From Bacillus sp. 1NLA3E (lineage in GTDB: Bacteria; Bacillota; Bacilli; Bacillales; Cytobacillaceae), in NCBI RefSeq assembly GCF_000242895.2, contig NC_021171.1:1894001-1958000 (forward strand): DNA of 64,000 nucleotides. Reading direction: 5' to 3'. The translations under genes were made by a program, and so were the position numbers. The notes beneath the pieces are model-generated. The model had not been told where the DNA came from and did not search any database. It saw only the letters and a program-made list of their open reading frames with translations. Positions 51,837-60,826 of the stretch are shown here, piece by piece. Numbering within the stretch: the stretch's first letter is position 1; every line of letters begins with the position of its first letter.

Positions 51837-52861
51837 TTATAAAAAAGCATTATTGGAAGAATGTAAATAAACACAAACTTTATTGCGGCCCGTTCTTTTT
51901 GCTTGATACAATGCTTTATCAGCATCGTCGATTAATAGTGCAGGATCCTTTGTCGTTTCATCAAAACAAGCCAAACCAATAGAAATAGTAATATTAATTT
52001 TTTTACATGAGCTCAGTATGAATAAGTGGCTTTCAACATTCCTTCTTATCAACTCGCCAATTTCTACCGCTCGTTTCATCGGACAGTCTAAAAGAATGAC
52101 AGAAAATTCTTCACCACCGTTCCTACTGACAATGTCAAAGGACCTTGCGGAATTTTTTAAAATGTCACCTAGTTCTTTTAATACAAGGTCTCCTTCTTTA
52201 TGTCCATAAGTATCATTTACTTTTTTAAAAAAATTTTCTATAGTTATTTAGTCCTGTAAGTCCATCTGTTAAGGACTCAGATTTAAATCGATTAAATAGC
52301 TCTTGGCTACTTCGCAAGTATTCCAAAATGTAAAAAGCGATAAACCCACCTAAATAAGAAATAACCAAGAAAACAGGTATTAATAATATTAGTATAGTAA
52401 CATCTTTTATTACGTATGAATAAAAAACAGAATAAATGAGGTTTGAAATTGTTAGTATAACTAATACTTTTATTTTTTTTGATAATTCCTTTTTTGAAAA
52501 GTAAAGAGAAACAATTAAATTGAAACGATGAGGATAGCAGCTAGATACGAAGAAGAATTTATTCCAATTAAAAAACGACCAAAAATCACCAATACCATTG
52601 AAACCAATGCTGGCACAGCACCACCATATAATGAAAGCAATATGATTGGGATATGTCTAAGATCAATGATGGTATTACCTAAATGAATACTATATAACAT
52701 GAGAATGTTGCTTAATATTCCTCCAAGGGCACCTAATAGTAATCTTTAGGTAGTGGAGATGTCTTTTCTAGTGGAGAAGAATTCGTTAATTGGGTGTAAA
52801 GGAAAAGTAATGAAGTCATTATACCTAAATTTGAAAGAAGTTCTTTAAATATCATATACAT
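51837..52861 (-). pseudogene. Decayed 5TMR-LYT/GGDEF diguanylate cyclase (DgcK-like)
   Basis: On the minus strand the membrane part begins MIFKELLSNLGIMTSLLF, shifts frame, and continues GGILSNILMLYSIHLGNTII and LYGGAVPALVSMVLVIFG, the 5TM-LYT pattern. After another shift come LTDGLTGLNNYRKF, then, with a gap of about 35 codons and a shift, KKVNDTYGHKEGDLVLKEL, NGGEEFSVILLDCP and ITISIGLA. At least three frameshifts and one internal deletion make it non-functional. Intact relatives (YhcK/DgcK) synthesise c-di-GMP. Confidence 0.82.
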
Positions 52862-53094
52862 CACCAATATAAAAATATCATATTATCTGATAATTTACAA
52901 ATAATTTTTGACAAAGTTCGACATTGCTTTTCCAGAAAAGAGAGTGACCGAAGAGAGAAAAAACGCAACGATTAACAGAAAAGGGAAGTTGTGGCCACCT
53001 GAAGTAGAAATTAGTATAAGAAAGTGCGGATTCATTAAATGTTATGTTACGATAAAATAAGAGATGTTATTAATCAAGGACGGGGGTTTACCAT

Positions 53095-54123
53095 ATGTAC
53101 AGCTTTAAAAACGATTACAGTGAAGGCGCACATCCAAGAATCCTAAATGCTTTAATTGAATCTAACTTTGTGCAGGAGGAGGGCTATGGAGAAGATCGTT
53201 ATTCCCAAAAAGCGATTGCACTGTTAAAGGAAAGAATGGACTGCACAGACGTCGATATTCATTTTTTAACAGGAGGAACACAAACCAATTTAACCGCTAT
53301 TTCAGCTTTTCTAAGACCACATGAAGCCGCTATCGCAGCTAGTACAGGGCATATTCTCGGACATGAGACAGGTGCAATCGAAGCGACAGGACATAAAATC
53401 ATTTCAATAGATACTGAAGATGGCAAACTTAGCCCTTCGCACTTGGAAGCTGCACTCGATGCTCATCCAGATGAACACATGGTTAAGCCTAAGTTAGTTT
53501 ACATATCTAATTCCACCGAAATAGGTTCTATTTATAAAAAGAAAGAACTGGAGCAGTTAAGTCGTTTCTGCCGTGAGCATAATCTTGTATTATTTATGGA
53601 TGGTGCAAGACTCGGGTCAGCTCTTTGCTCTGCAGAAAATGACCTCGAGTTGATCGATCTGCCTGCACTTGTAGATGCTTTTTATATTGGCGGAACTAAG
53701 AATGGTGCACTAATCGGTGAGGCTTTAGTCATTTGCCGTGATTACCTTAAAAAGGATTTTCGCTACCATATAAAGCAAAAAGGTGGGCTCCTTGCAAAAG
53801 GAAGACTATTGGGAGTACAGTTTCTTGAACTTTTTCGGGATAATTTGTTCTTTGATTCTGCCACCCATGCGAATAATATGGCTGACTTGCTGAGGGATGA
53901 AATAAGCAAAGCCAATATTAAGTTCCTGAACCATTCTCCATCGAACCAAATATTTCCGATTCTACCCAATTCACTTATAACCGAGCTCCAAAATAAGTAT
54001 TCATTTCATATTTGGGAAAAGGTCGATTCGGATCATTCTGCCATTCGGCTAGTAACTTCTTGGGCTACAAAAGAGGGTGAGGTACTCGCATTTATAGAGG
54101 ACATAAAGGCATTAAAAAAGTAG
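53095..54123 (+). CDS. ltaE: Low-specificity L-threonine aldolase
   Basis: 342 residues, PLP-dependent. Opening SFKNDYSEGAHPRIL, the ASTGHILGHETGAIEATGHK loop, MDGARLGSAL (cofactor aspartate) and GGTKNGAL with the PLP lysine (about residue 204) define the family. It splits threonine or allo-threonine to glycine and acetaldehyde. GGGGG lies 8 bases before the ATG. It stands alone; a degenerate half unit of the 52-bp repeat (AGTGACCGAAGAGAG) is in the gap upstream near 52942. Confidence 0.9.
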   Translation: MYSFKNDYSEGAHPRILNALIESNFVQEEGYGEDRYSQKAIALLKERMDCTDVDIHFLTGGTQTNLTAISAFLRPHEAAIAASTGHILGHETGAIEATGHKIISIDTEDGKLSPSHLEAALDAHPDEHMVKPKLVYISNSTEIGSIYKKKELEQLSRFCREHNLVLFMDGARLGSALCSAENDLELIDLPALVDAFYIGGTKNGALIGEALVICRDYLKKDFRYHIKQKGGLLAKGRLLGVQFLELFRDNLFFDSATHANNMADLLRDEISKANIKFLNHSPSNQIFPILPNSLITELQNKYSFHIWEKVDSDHSAIRLVTSWATKEGEVLAFIEDIKALKK

Positions 54124-54296
54124 TGTCTAATCAAATATTAGGAATCGAAGGATTTTTAATAATATTGAATTTTGGAAAACTATATTAATATTCTGTATAA
54201 TTGAGCGGAGGCATAATAGTAGGATACTATGATAATAGTACGAAATCCTTAAATTGTATCACAGTATTATTTAGAACGATTTTTGAGGGGATGAAT

Positions 54297-54629
54297 ATGT
54301 CCAAGAAATTAGTTTATATTAAATTGATGCATACAATCATCTGGGTTTTTTACGTATTAATCATTTCCTACATAGTATTTGCAGGTCTTTATAACCAAAT
54401 AAATTTATATACGTGGCTTGCAATTGGCTCAGTCATTTTTGAAGGAATAATTTTGATCATTTTTAAAGGGAAATGCCCATTAACGATTTTGGGGTATAAA
54501 TACACAGAAAATCAAGAGGTTGGATTTGATATCTATTTGCCAAGATGGTTAGCAAAAAACAACAAATTGATATTTGGTACGATATACGTGACTGGGTTAC
54601 TCCTAGTAATTTATAGATTGTTAAATTAA
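54297..54629 (+). CDS. Conserved three-to-four-helix membrane protein
   Basis: 110 residues from the ATG at 54297, which has GAGGGG six bases upstream; a longer in-frame start lacks a ribosome site. Hydrophobic segments at about 12-34, 40-58 and 90-108. The soluble stretch GKCPLTILGYKYTENQEVGFDIYLPRWLAKNNK is typical of an unnamed Firmicute family (I do not recall a number). Role unknown. A TTAAGGGAAG/CTTCCCTTAA stem overlaps its end (54626-54654). Confidence 0.65.
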   Translation: MSKKLVYIKLMHTIIWVFYVLIISYIVFAGLYNQINLYTWLAIGSVIFEGIILIIFKGKCPLTILGYKYTENQEVGFDIYLPRWLAKNNKLIFGTIYVTGLLLVIYRLLN

Positions 54630-54936
54630 GGGAAGTCCTTTGGGCTTCCCTTAATAATCTTTATACTATCAGGAGTCTAACACATCGAAAATAATCACTT
54701 TGACTTTAATAACTTTAAACTAGACTTGCTTTTTTGTGAAAAAGGCAAAAATAATAGATTATTATCTATTTTTATAGGAAAATAGGATTACTACTATAAA
54801 AAAGCTTTAGTGCAAAAGCTCTGATTTTGACAAAATTTAGTAGACTTGTGATTGTCATCATCTGAAGAAAAGAACAAAAAGAATAGCTCCTCCGATTATT
54901 GGTAGCTATTTTGATGAGAGGGGTTTCTAACTTAAT
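54630..54936. other. Gap before the TauE gene
   Basis: No gene. A/T-rich. AATAGCT and AGCTATT (about 54890-54922) form a hairpin next to the ribosome site of the TauE gene and could influence its translation. Otherwise nothing recognised. Confidence 0.35.
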
Positions 54937-55677
54937 ATGCTTTTAAGTATCACGATGCTGTTTTTAGGGTTACTGTTAGGATTTATTGGAGCCGGGGGCT
55001 CTGGGTTTATCATTGCAATTTTAGTGACCGTTTTTCACATTCCAATCCATGAGGCGCTTGGCACTGCTGTACCAGTTATGTTTATTAACGTAATAACTGG
55101 AAGCATGAGTCATTTTCGCGAAGGGAATATATATGTAAAGCAAGGGCTTTTGGTTGGGTTATTCGGGGGAATTGGCGCTTATTTTGGCATGCGTTTAACA
55201 ACACTTATTAATCCAAATGTGTTAATGCTATTTACCGTTTTCGCACTGGCGTCATCTGGAGTTCTCATTTGGTTAAAAACAAGGATGAAACTCCAAAAGG
55301 AAGAAGTGAAGAAGGAGCCTGTCTTTTTAAGTTACGTTGGGATAGGTCTTGGAAATGGATTGATTTCGGGCACTTTTGGAATTGGCGCTGCACCATTTAT
55401 TCAGTTATCCTTGTTAAAATGGCTTCATTTTCCAATGAGGATTGCAGCAGGAACCACCATGCTGGTCCTATTGCCGGTTGCATTTTTTGCGTCCATTGGG
55501 TCCATTCAAAATGGATACTTTGATCTTATGCTGTTTTTTCAAGTAGCGATTAGCACAATGTTTGGGACGTACGTTGGAGCAAAATTAACGAGTAAACTCC
55601 CTCAAGTATTCTTGCGCTATGGAATTGTCGTAACACCAATCGTAAGCGCGACTTTACTGTTAATGAATTTTTTATGA
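54937..55677 (+). CDS. TauE/SafE-family membrane exporter
   Basis: 246 residues, about seven or eight membrane helices. Two repeats GFIGAGGSGFIIAILV and GNGLISGTFGIGAAPF carry the glycine-rich signatures of the family, which transports sulfite, sulfoacetate or other organosulfur anions. GAGAGGGG lies upstream at 13 bases from the ATG, slightly long. It is not adjacent to the sulfur clusters, so the substrate is open. Confidence 0.85.
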   Translation: MLLSITMLFLGLLLGFIGAGGSGFIIAILVTVFHIPIHEALGTAVPVMFINVITGSMSHFREGNIYVKQGLLVGLFGGIGAYFGMRLTTLINPNVLMLFTVFALASSGVLIWLKTRMKLQKEEVKKEPVFLSYVGIGLGNGLISGTFGIGAAPFIQLSLLKWLHFPMRIAAGTTMLVLLPVAFFASIGSIQNGYFDLMLFFQVAISTMFGTYVGAKLTSKLPQVFLRYGIVVTPIVSATLLLMNFL

Positions 55678-55834
55678 GGAAAGCAGTATTATTTTCATTA
55701 CCGATATACAAACTAGATAATCGAAAGATAAGTTGCTATTATATTAGTTGAAAATGCCTATCATGAGTGAATGTAAACTTTTGCTCATCGTTAGCTTATT
55801 GGTTTTGAATTACATTTTAGGATGAGGGAATATA

Positions 55835-57103
55835 ATGTCAACAAAAACGAGAGAGTCAAAAAAAATAGCTAGGTATTCATTAATTATCATGGGGATAGGT
55901 TTTATTGCAACCATCCCATTTCAAGGTTCATTTTGGGTAAATTTATTACAGGGTGGGTTTGAGGCAGGGCTAGTAGGTGGACTTGCTGATTGGTTTGCGG
56001 TTACCGCACTTTTTCGCCATCCATTAGGATTACCAATCCCTCATACTTCTCTACTAGCAAATAACCGAAAAAGAATGACAAATGGGCTTGTTTCGACCAT
56101 AAAAAATGATTGGCTTTCTAAGGAAAGTATTCAGGGGAAAGTAAAACAAGTTCATTTTTCAGATAAGCTAGTGACAAGGATAGAACAAGAGATACATACT
56201 GAACCGTTTAGAAACGGTCTGATAAAGATGATAAAAGAAATAATTTGTAATATCGATGTTGAAAAAATTTCTCCATTTGTAAAAAAACAAATTACTTCTG
56301 CTCTTTCAAAAATTGATATGAGTAAATTTCTCCAACTACTAAGTACACAATTACTTAAAGAACAATTTGATCAAAGGGTTTTGGATCATATTTTGAAAAA
56401 AGCTGAGACCTGGCTTAAACAAGAACAAACAAGTCAACGCTTAGGTACAGTTTCCATGAATTTACTCAACAAAATTGAATTAGATGGGATCCTTCAATTT
56501 GCCCTTAATTCCATTAAAAATATACTCAGTGAGGAAAAACTTGGAAATATAGTGAAAAAACTATTATTAAGCGGCATCCATAGTTTGCAGGATAGTAATG
56601 ATCAGAACAGAGCAGCTTTAATCTTATATATTCGAAAAGAAATACAAGGCATTAATGAAAACTCGGAGCTATTAGAGGGTATTGAAAAATGGAAAAATCA
56701 ACTTCTGGAGAACTGGGAGCCTGATGAAACCATTACAAACATGCTGATACACATTCAAAAGAATGTATTAGAACTAATTGAAACTCAAAGTTTTATGGAT
56801 ATCTATCTAATTCCCTTAATTAATCATACCTTAGGCAAAATAAAAGAAAGAAATACTAATATTGATAACTGGATTCAAAACCAAATCGTTAACCTTATTG
56901 AAAATAACCATTCACAGATAGGCAATCTCGTTCAGGAGAATTTAGATAAGCTGGACGATGAAACCTTGATTGATATGATGGAAAATAACATTGGTAAAGA
57001 TTTGCAGTGGATCCGTGTGAACGGAGCAGTTTGTGGTTTTATTATTGGAATTATCCTAACAGGAATCCAAGTAGTAGCTAGCCTCATGCAATTTTCTTTG
57101 TAG
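55835..57103 (+). CDS. DUF445 family membrane-anchored protein (YheB-like)
   Basis: 422 residues. An N-terminal membrane helix (about 12-30) is followed by the DUF445 signature GGLADWFAVTALFRHPLGLPIPHT, long helical segments and a C-terminal membrane helix (about 400-418). Such proteins of bacilli are envelope-anchored with unknown role. GGATGAGGG upstream of the ATG. It ends at a strong terminator. Confidence 0.85.
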   Translation: MSTKTRESKKIARYSLIIMGIGFIATIPFQGSFWVNLLQGGFEAGLVGGLADWFAVTALFRHPLGLPIPHTSLLANNRKRMTNGLVSTIKNDWLSKESIQGKVKQVHFSDKLVTRIEQEIHTEPFRNGLIKMIKEIICNIDVEKISPFVKKQITSALSKIDMSKFLQLLSTQLLKEQFDQRVLDHILKKAETWLKQEQTSQRLGTVSMNLLNKIELDGILQFALNSIKNILSEEKLGNIVKKLLLSGIHSLQDSNDQNRAALILYIRKEIQGINENSELLEGIEKWKNQLLENWEPDETITNMLIHIQKNVLELIETQSFMDIYLIPLINHTLGKIKERNTNIDNWIQNQIVNLIENNHSQIGNLVQENLDKLDDETLIDMMENNIGKDLQWIRVNGAVCGFIIGIILTGIQVVASLMQFSL

Positions 57104-57115
57104 GTCAATAAAAAT

Positions 57116-57150
57116 GAAGCCATTCTCACAGGAAGAGAATGGCTTCTTTG
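57116..57150 (+). terminator. Terminator of the DUF445 gene
   Basis: GAAGCCATTCTC and GAGAATGGCTTC with a 7-base loop and trailing TTTG. Confidence 0.85.
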
Positions 57151-57381
57151 CTTTCGATTTTGAAGTGCAAAATTACAATTAGTGACTGAAATCGAATTAG
57201 AATTTGCAGCTGAATAAAAAAACTAATTAACACAATAGACGATACTGAAAAAAATCTGAACTTTTGCTTCATTTTTATTACATTATTCAACATTTGACCC
57301 CGTTATTTGAATAAAAGTCATCTTAATGTGGATGTATTCTCGAATATGGGGAAATTCACTCATCTTTTGCGGTGTTCTAAT

Positions 57382-57546
57382 CGACTTTTCGAGATATATG
57401 CTCGACTTTTCGAGATATATGCTCAACTTTTCAGGATATATGCTCGACTTTTCGATATATATGCTCAACTTTTCAGGATGTATGCTCGACTTTCAGGATA
57501 TATGCTCGACTTTCAGAATGTATGCTCGACTTTCAGAATATATGCT
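57382..57546. repeat. 21-bp tandem repeat, eight units
   Basis: The first five units are 21 bp (CGACTTTTCGAGATATATGCT and variants with CAACTTTTCAGG), the last three 20 bp with one T fewer (CGACTTTCAGAATATATGCT). Unit boundaries: 57382, 57403, 57424, 57445, 57466, 57487, 57507, 57527. In either strand the 21-bp units read as seven-residue peptide repeats, but no credible ribosome site or start supports a protein. The surrounding 57151-57716 holds no other gene. Confidence 0.85.
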
Positions 57547-57623
57547 ATCTTTATTAACATAAATATCCATTAATCAGGTGCAAATTCCTATGCTATATAC
57601 CCTTAGACCCCGTCAAGTCAAAA

Positions 57624-57662
57624 AAAGTAGTAGTCCAATTTATATAAATTGGGCTACTACTT
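57624..57662 (-). terminator. Terminator for the small minus-strand gene at 57717
   Basis: AAGTAGTAG(T)CCAATTTA pairs with TAAATTGG(G)CTACTACTT; the minus strand then has a T run. A long stem with one wobble position. Confidence 0.75.
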
Positions 57663-57716
57663 GGTTTATTATTTACAGTTTTGTACTCGAAAACCTGACA
57701 CGTGACAGGCTCGAAG

Positions 57717-57872
57717 TTATTTTTTATTAACTTGGCGTCCGCTTTTTTTCTGACTTTGTGAACTAGTGTTTCCAATTTGAAAATCATTACCTAATTCAAC
57801 ATCGTTTCTTTTATCCTGTTTCTCAATTTGCTCTCTGGTTTGATCCTTATTTTGTCTGCCTTGATTGGACAT
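57717..57872 (-). CDS. Small hydrophilic protein, 51 residues
   Basis: Starts MSNQGRQNKDQTREQIEKQD and ends SGRQVNKK. It is very rich in Gln, Asn, Lys and Asp and likely unfolded. GAGATGGG lies upstream of the ATG. Its own terminator follows. It resembles small spore proteins in composition, but no family was recognised; similar in style to the 42-residue protein at 32036. Confidence 0.6.
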   Translation of the reverse strand: MSNQGRQNKDQTREQIEKQDKRNDVELGNDFQIGNTSSQSQKKSGRQVNKK

Positions 57873-58049
57873 TCTTTCCCATCTCACTTTCAAATATTAT
57901 CGTTTTTATTATGCTCAAGTATTTAGAAAAAAATTATAGGGTGATCAAATAATATGTTGTTTTTAAAACATAAAAATGAACAAAAAGTGTCTGAATAGTG
58001 ATTTATTTAATAGGAATTACCCTCTGTCAGAATTATATTTAAAGTAATA

Positions 58050-58110
58050 ATATCCGAAAAGGCAAACTAGTCGAAAGATTCTCGCGTAAAGCTCCGGGTC
58101 TAAGTCGTAA
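58050..58110 (+). ncRNA. c-di-GMP-I (GEMM)-like riboswitch, 3' half atypical
   Basis: GAAAAGGCAAACTAG, the GAAA tetraloop stem AGTC-GAAA-GATT, CGCGTAAAGCTCCGGG and GTCTAAG appear in the order and spacing of the GEMM c-di-GMP aptamer (compare GGGCAAACC, GACGCAAAGC and GGCCTAA in Vc2). The expected closing strand around GGTTGCC near the 3' end is not found in the following bases (AACCATCCAGATGAATG). The RNA may be diverged or broken. It precedes a GGDEF-EAL gene by 45 bases, fitting feedback control. Confidence 0.55.
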
Positions 58111-58152
58111 AATAACCATCCAGATGAATGTCCCAAAGAAAGGACAAAAAAG

Positions 58153-60519
58153 ATGAATACTACTAACTTGAAAAGAAAACTATTTATCTTGATCTATTTT
58201 GTCACCTTTAGCATATTTCTTTATTATTGGAAGGGGCATCCTATCGTATCTTTGATAGGAACATGTGTATTTTCGAGTATAGCCTACGCGATTAGCACAA
58301 CTTGGCTGATATCCTCTTTCAGGAAAATTACCGGCAAACAAAGGTATATTTGGTTATGGTTAGGATTATGTGGATTTTGTCTTTTAGTTGCACAACTTTA
58401 CTGGACAATTTACCAAATCACATTTCAAACGATTCCATATGGGAATTTGGGTGATTTGATTAGATTAATAGGGTATGTCATGAACTTAATTGCCCTTTTT
58501 TATGTCATGAAGGTGATGAAAGATACCATTCCAATGATTGCATTCTTATTTCATGTCGTTATTTTAATGATTGTTGGCTTTAGCATCTGTTGGTCTTTTA
58601 TTATTCACCCGATTTTAAATTATCCGCGAGAACTTTCTGTTTTATCATCCTCAATCTCGACAGGGTATATCCTATTAGACGCCAGTTTATTTTTTGCTAT
58701 CATTTGTTTATTGTATAGTTCCTTCAATCCCGCAGTTAGAAAAGTATTCTATATGATTTCCTTACCGCTATTAATCCAAATAATGGCGGATGCCTTCTAT
58801 AATTATCAATCCTATTATGAAAAATATACGAATGGAAACTACGTTAATCTATTATGGCCAATGGCGCAATTGTTAATGGGATTATCAGCACTTTTATCAC
58901 GGGAATTCCAATGGATACAAAGGGAGTCTCGTATGAAAATAGGTTCACCGGAGAATAAAGGGTTTTACATCACCTATATCAGTTCTGGTCTATTTCTCAT
59001 TGTTTCCCTGGTCTATCATCAAGGAAAGTTAGATGTGCTCCAAATTGGAATTTATTTGATTATGTTACTTTTGCTATTCAAACAAGTTTTCAGCACGATT
59101 GAGAATAGGAGAATGATTGAAAAATTATACAGGCTGGCAGGCTCAGAATCAACTAATCAAACAGGCACAGGTTCTACTAAAAGAGGAAATTACATACAAG
59201 GTTTATTTTTAAAAATTGAGGAATTAGTTCATTTTGACGCACTAACAAAGCTGGCGAATAATAGCTTATTTCATAAACGAGTTCAACTAGAAATAGACTT
59301 AATGCAGCATAGGGAAGGGAAGTTCTCAATTCTGTTTATCGATATGGATCGTTTCAAAAATATTAATGATCGCTTGGGGCATCATGGAGGTAATTTGTTA
59401 TTACAACAAATTGCCGATCGATTTTGTTCGACTCTGGGCGGGAAAGCGATGATTTCAAGGATGTCTGGAGATGAATTTACCATCCTCTTACCAGATACTA
59501 ATCAACAAAAATCGATTTTGGTTGCTGAAAAAATCATTCATGAATTCTCAAAGCCCTTTTTCATAAAAGGAAATGAAGTATATTCAACCGCAAGCATAGG
59601 TATTAGCATCTATCCTGATCATGGCAATGATGTTGATGTATTGATGAAGAATGCCGACACCGCCATGTATTTAGCAAAAGAGGAGGGGAAAAATCAATTT
59701 AAGATCTTTAGCGTAACGCTACAACAAAAACAGACAAGAAGAATAGAGTTAGAATCACAATTAAGAAGGGCGATTCAACAAGAACAATTTTTGCTGTATT
59801 ATCAGCCATTGGTGGAATTGGGTTCTGGTGGTGTCGTTGGAACGGAAGCTCTTATTCGCTGGAATCATCCTGAATTAGGAATGATATCGCCGCTTGAATT
59901 CATTCCTTTAGCTGAAGATACAGGATTAATTGAGCCTATTGGTACCTGGGTGATGAAAACAGCTTGTCAACAAATGAAAGAATGGCAGGAAGCTGGTTTA
60001 ACGAATATCTTTATTTCTGTTAATGTATCAGCAAAACAATTTAAGGATCCGCTGTTTACCAGTAAGGTGGTGGGAATCCTCAGTGAAACGGGGTTAGACC
60101 CTCATTTGTTAAAAATTGAACTAACGGAAAGTGTGCTTCAAGATATTGAAATCATGATCCCAATTTTAATGAGGCTGAAGGATTTGGGAGTGAAAATAGC
60201 GATTGATGATTTTGGAACTGGGTATTCATCTCTAGCTTACTTAAAGCATTTGCCAATTGATTGTTTAAAGATAGATAAGGCATTTATTGATGAATTGATC
60301 GATAACCCAGAGGGTCCTTTAGTTAAAACGATCATGAGCATGGGAAAAAACCTACAATATGAGGTCATAGCTGAAGGAATTGAAACGAAGGAACAAGTAA
60401 AATTTTTAAAAGAAATAGACTGTGTTTTAGGGCAAGGGTATTATTACAGCCGACCTTTGTCAGCTACCGAGTTTGAATCCTATGTCAACGAGTCATATTT
60501 AACTGCGGCGGTGTCCTAA
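58153..60519 (+). CDS. Membrane-bound GGDEF-EAL c-di-GMP protein
   Basis: 788 residues. The first 320 contain about ten membrane helices, an uncommon sensory part. The GGDEF domain has the signature SGDEF (about residue 438), with DMDRFKNINDRLGHHGG before it. The EAL domain keeps the catalytic set: EALIRWNHPE (about 565), NVSAKQF, ELTESVL, DDFGTGYSSLAYLK and AEGIETKEQ. A c-di-GMP phosphodiesterase is likely; cyclase activity of the SGDEF site is uncertain. ATG preceded by AAAGGAC. The upstream GEMM-like RNA would link its expression to c-di-GMP. Confidence 0.88.
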   Translation: MNTTNLKRKLFILIYFVTFSIFLYYWKGHPIVSLIGTCVFSSIAYAISTTWLISSFRKITGKQRYIWLWLGLCGFCLLVAQLYWTIYQITFQTIPYGNLGDLIRLIGYVMNLIALFYVMKVMKDTIPMIAFLFHVVILMIVGFSICWSFIIHPILNYPRELSVLSSSISTGYILLDASLFFAIICLLYSSFNPAVRKVFYMISLPLLIQIMADAFYNYQSYYEKYTNGNYVNLLWPMAQLLMGLSALLSREFQWIQRESRMKIGSPENKGFYITYISSGLFLIVSLVYHQGKLDVLQIGIYLIMLLLLFKQVFSTIENRRMIEKLYRLAGSESTNQTGTGSTKRGNYIQGLFLKIEELVHFDALTKLANNSLFHKRVQLEIDLMQHREGKFSILFIDMDRFKNINDRLGHHGGNLLLQQIADRFCSTLGGKAMISRMSGDEFTILLPDTNQQKSILVAEKIIHEFSKPFFIKGNEVYSTASIGISIYPDHGNDVDVLMKNADTAMYLAKEEGKNQFKIFSVTLQQKQTRRIELESQLRRAIQQEQFLLYYQPLVELGSGGVVGTEALIRWNHPELGMISPLEFIPLAEDTGLIEPIGTWVMKTACQQMKEWQEAGLTNIFISVNVSAKQFKDPLFTSKVVGILSETGLDPHLLKIELTESVLQDIEIMIPILMRLKDLGVKIAIDDFGTGYSSLAYLKHLPIDCLKIDKAFIDELIDNPEGPLVKTIMSMGKNLQYEVIAEGIETKEQVKFLKEIDCVLGQGYYYSRPLSATEFESYVNESYLTAAVS

Positions 60520-60607
60520 TTGGCTAGGGAACGAGAAAAATTTTAAAAGTAAAAATAATAAAGGTTGAAGTTTAGTGAAGAATCAGATAAAATAAAACAA
60601 ATGAAAA

Positions 60608-60712
60608 GTCTATGTGTAACTGGCGAAACGCGGATAACCGTGAGGGAGCACATAGTGACGTAGCCGTTCGCCTGGGCAGAGGTAAGGGATTTAATATCCT
60701 TTACCTCTTTCT
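60608..60712 (+). ncRNA. ZTP (pfl-type) riboswitch with terminator upstream of serA
   Basis: TATGTG/CACATA (60611-60616, 60650-60655) close the first stem, with TAACTGGCG, CGG/CCG and GAGGGAGC inside. The second part GCCGTTCGCCTGGGCA is the conserved pfl/ZTP 3' motif that forms a pseudoknot with TGGCG. AGAGGTAAGGGAT and ATCCTTTACCTCT then make a terminator with T-run. ZTP or ZMP signals lack of 10-formyl-tetrahydrofolate, so serine (one-carbon donor) synthesis would be raised. Confidence 0.85.
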
Positions 60713-60826
60713 GCTTATTAAGGGGGGAAGGAAGTAAAAGTTGATATATCCAATAAAAAATATTAGAATATTAAAAATAACAAACGATTTGAAATTAAGT
60801 AAAAACAAAAAGGGGATAACAATAAA

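Noticed and set aside
51627-51870. Short ORFs across the dispersed repeat copy D
   Set aside because: They run through the GC-rich hairpin core that is not conserved as protein in the other copies.
57283-57573. Repeat proteins encoded by the 21-bp tandem repeat on either strand
   Set aside because: The frames arise from the repeat itself (21 is divisible by 3), lack ribosome sites, and the 20-bp units break the frame.
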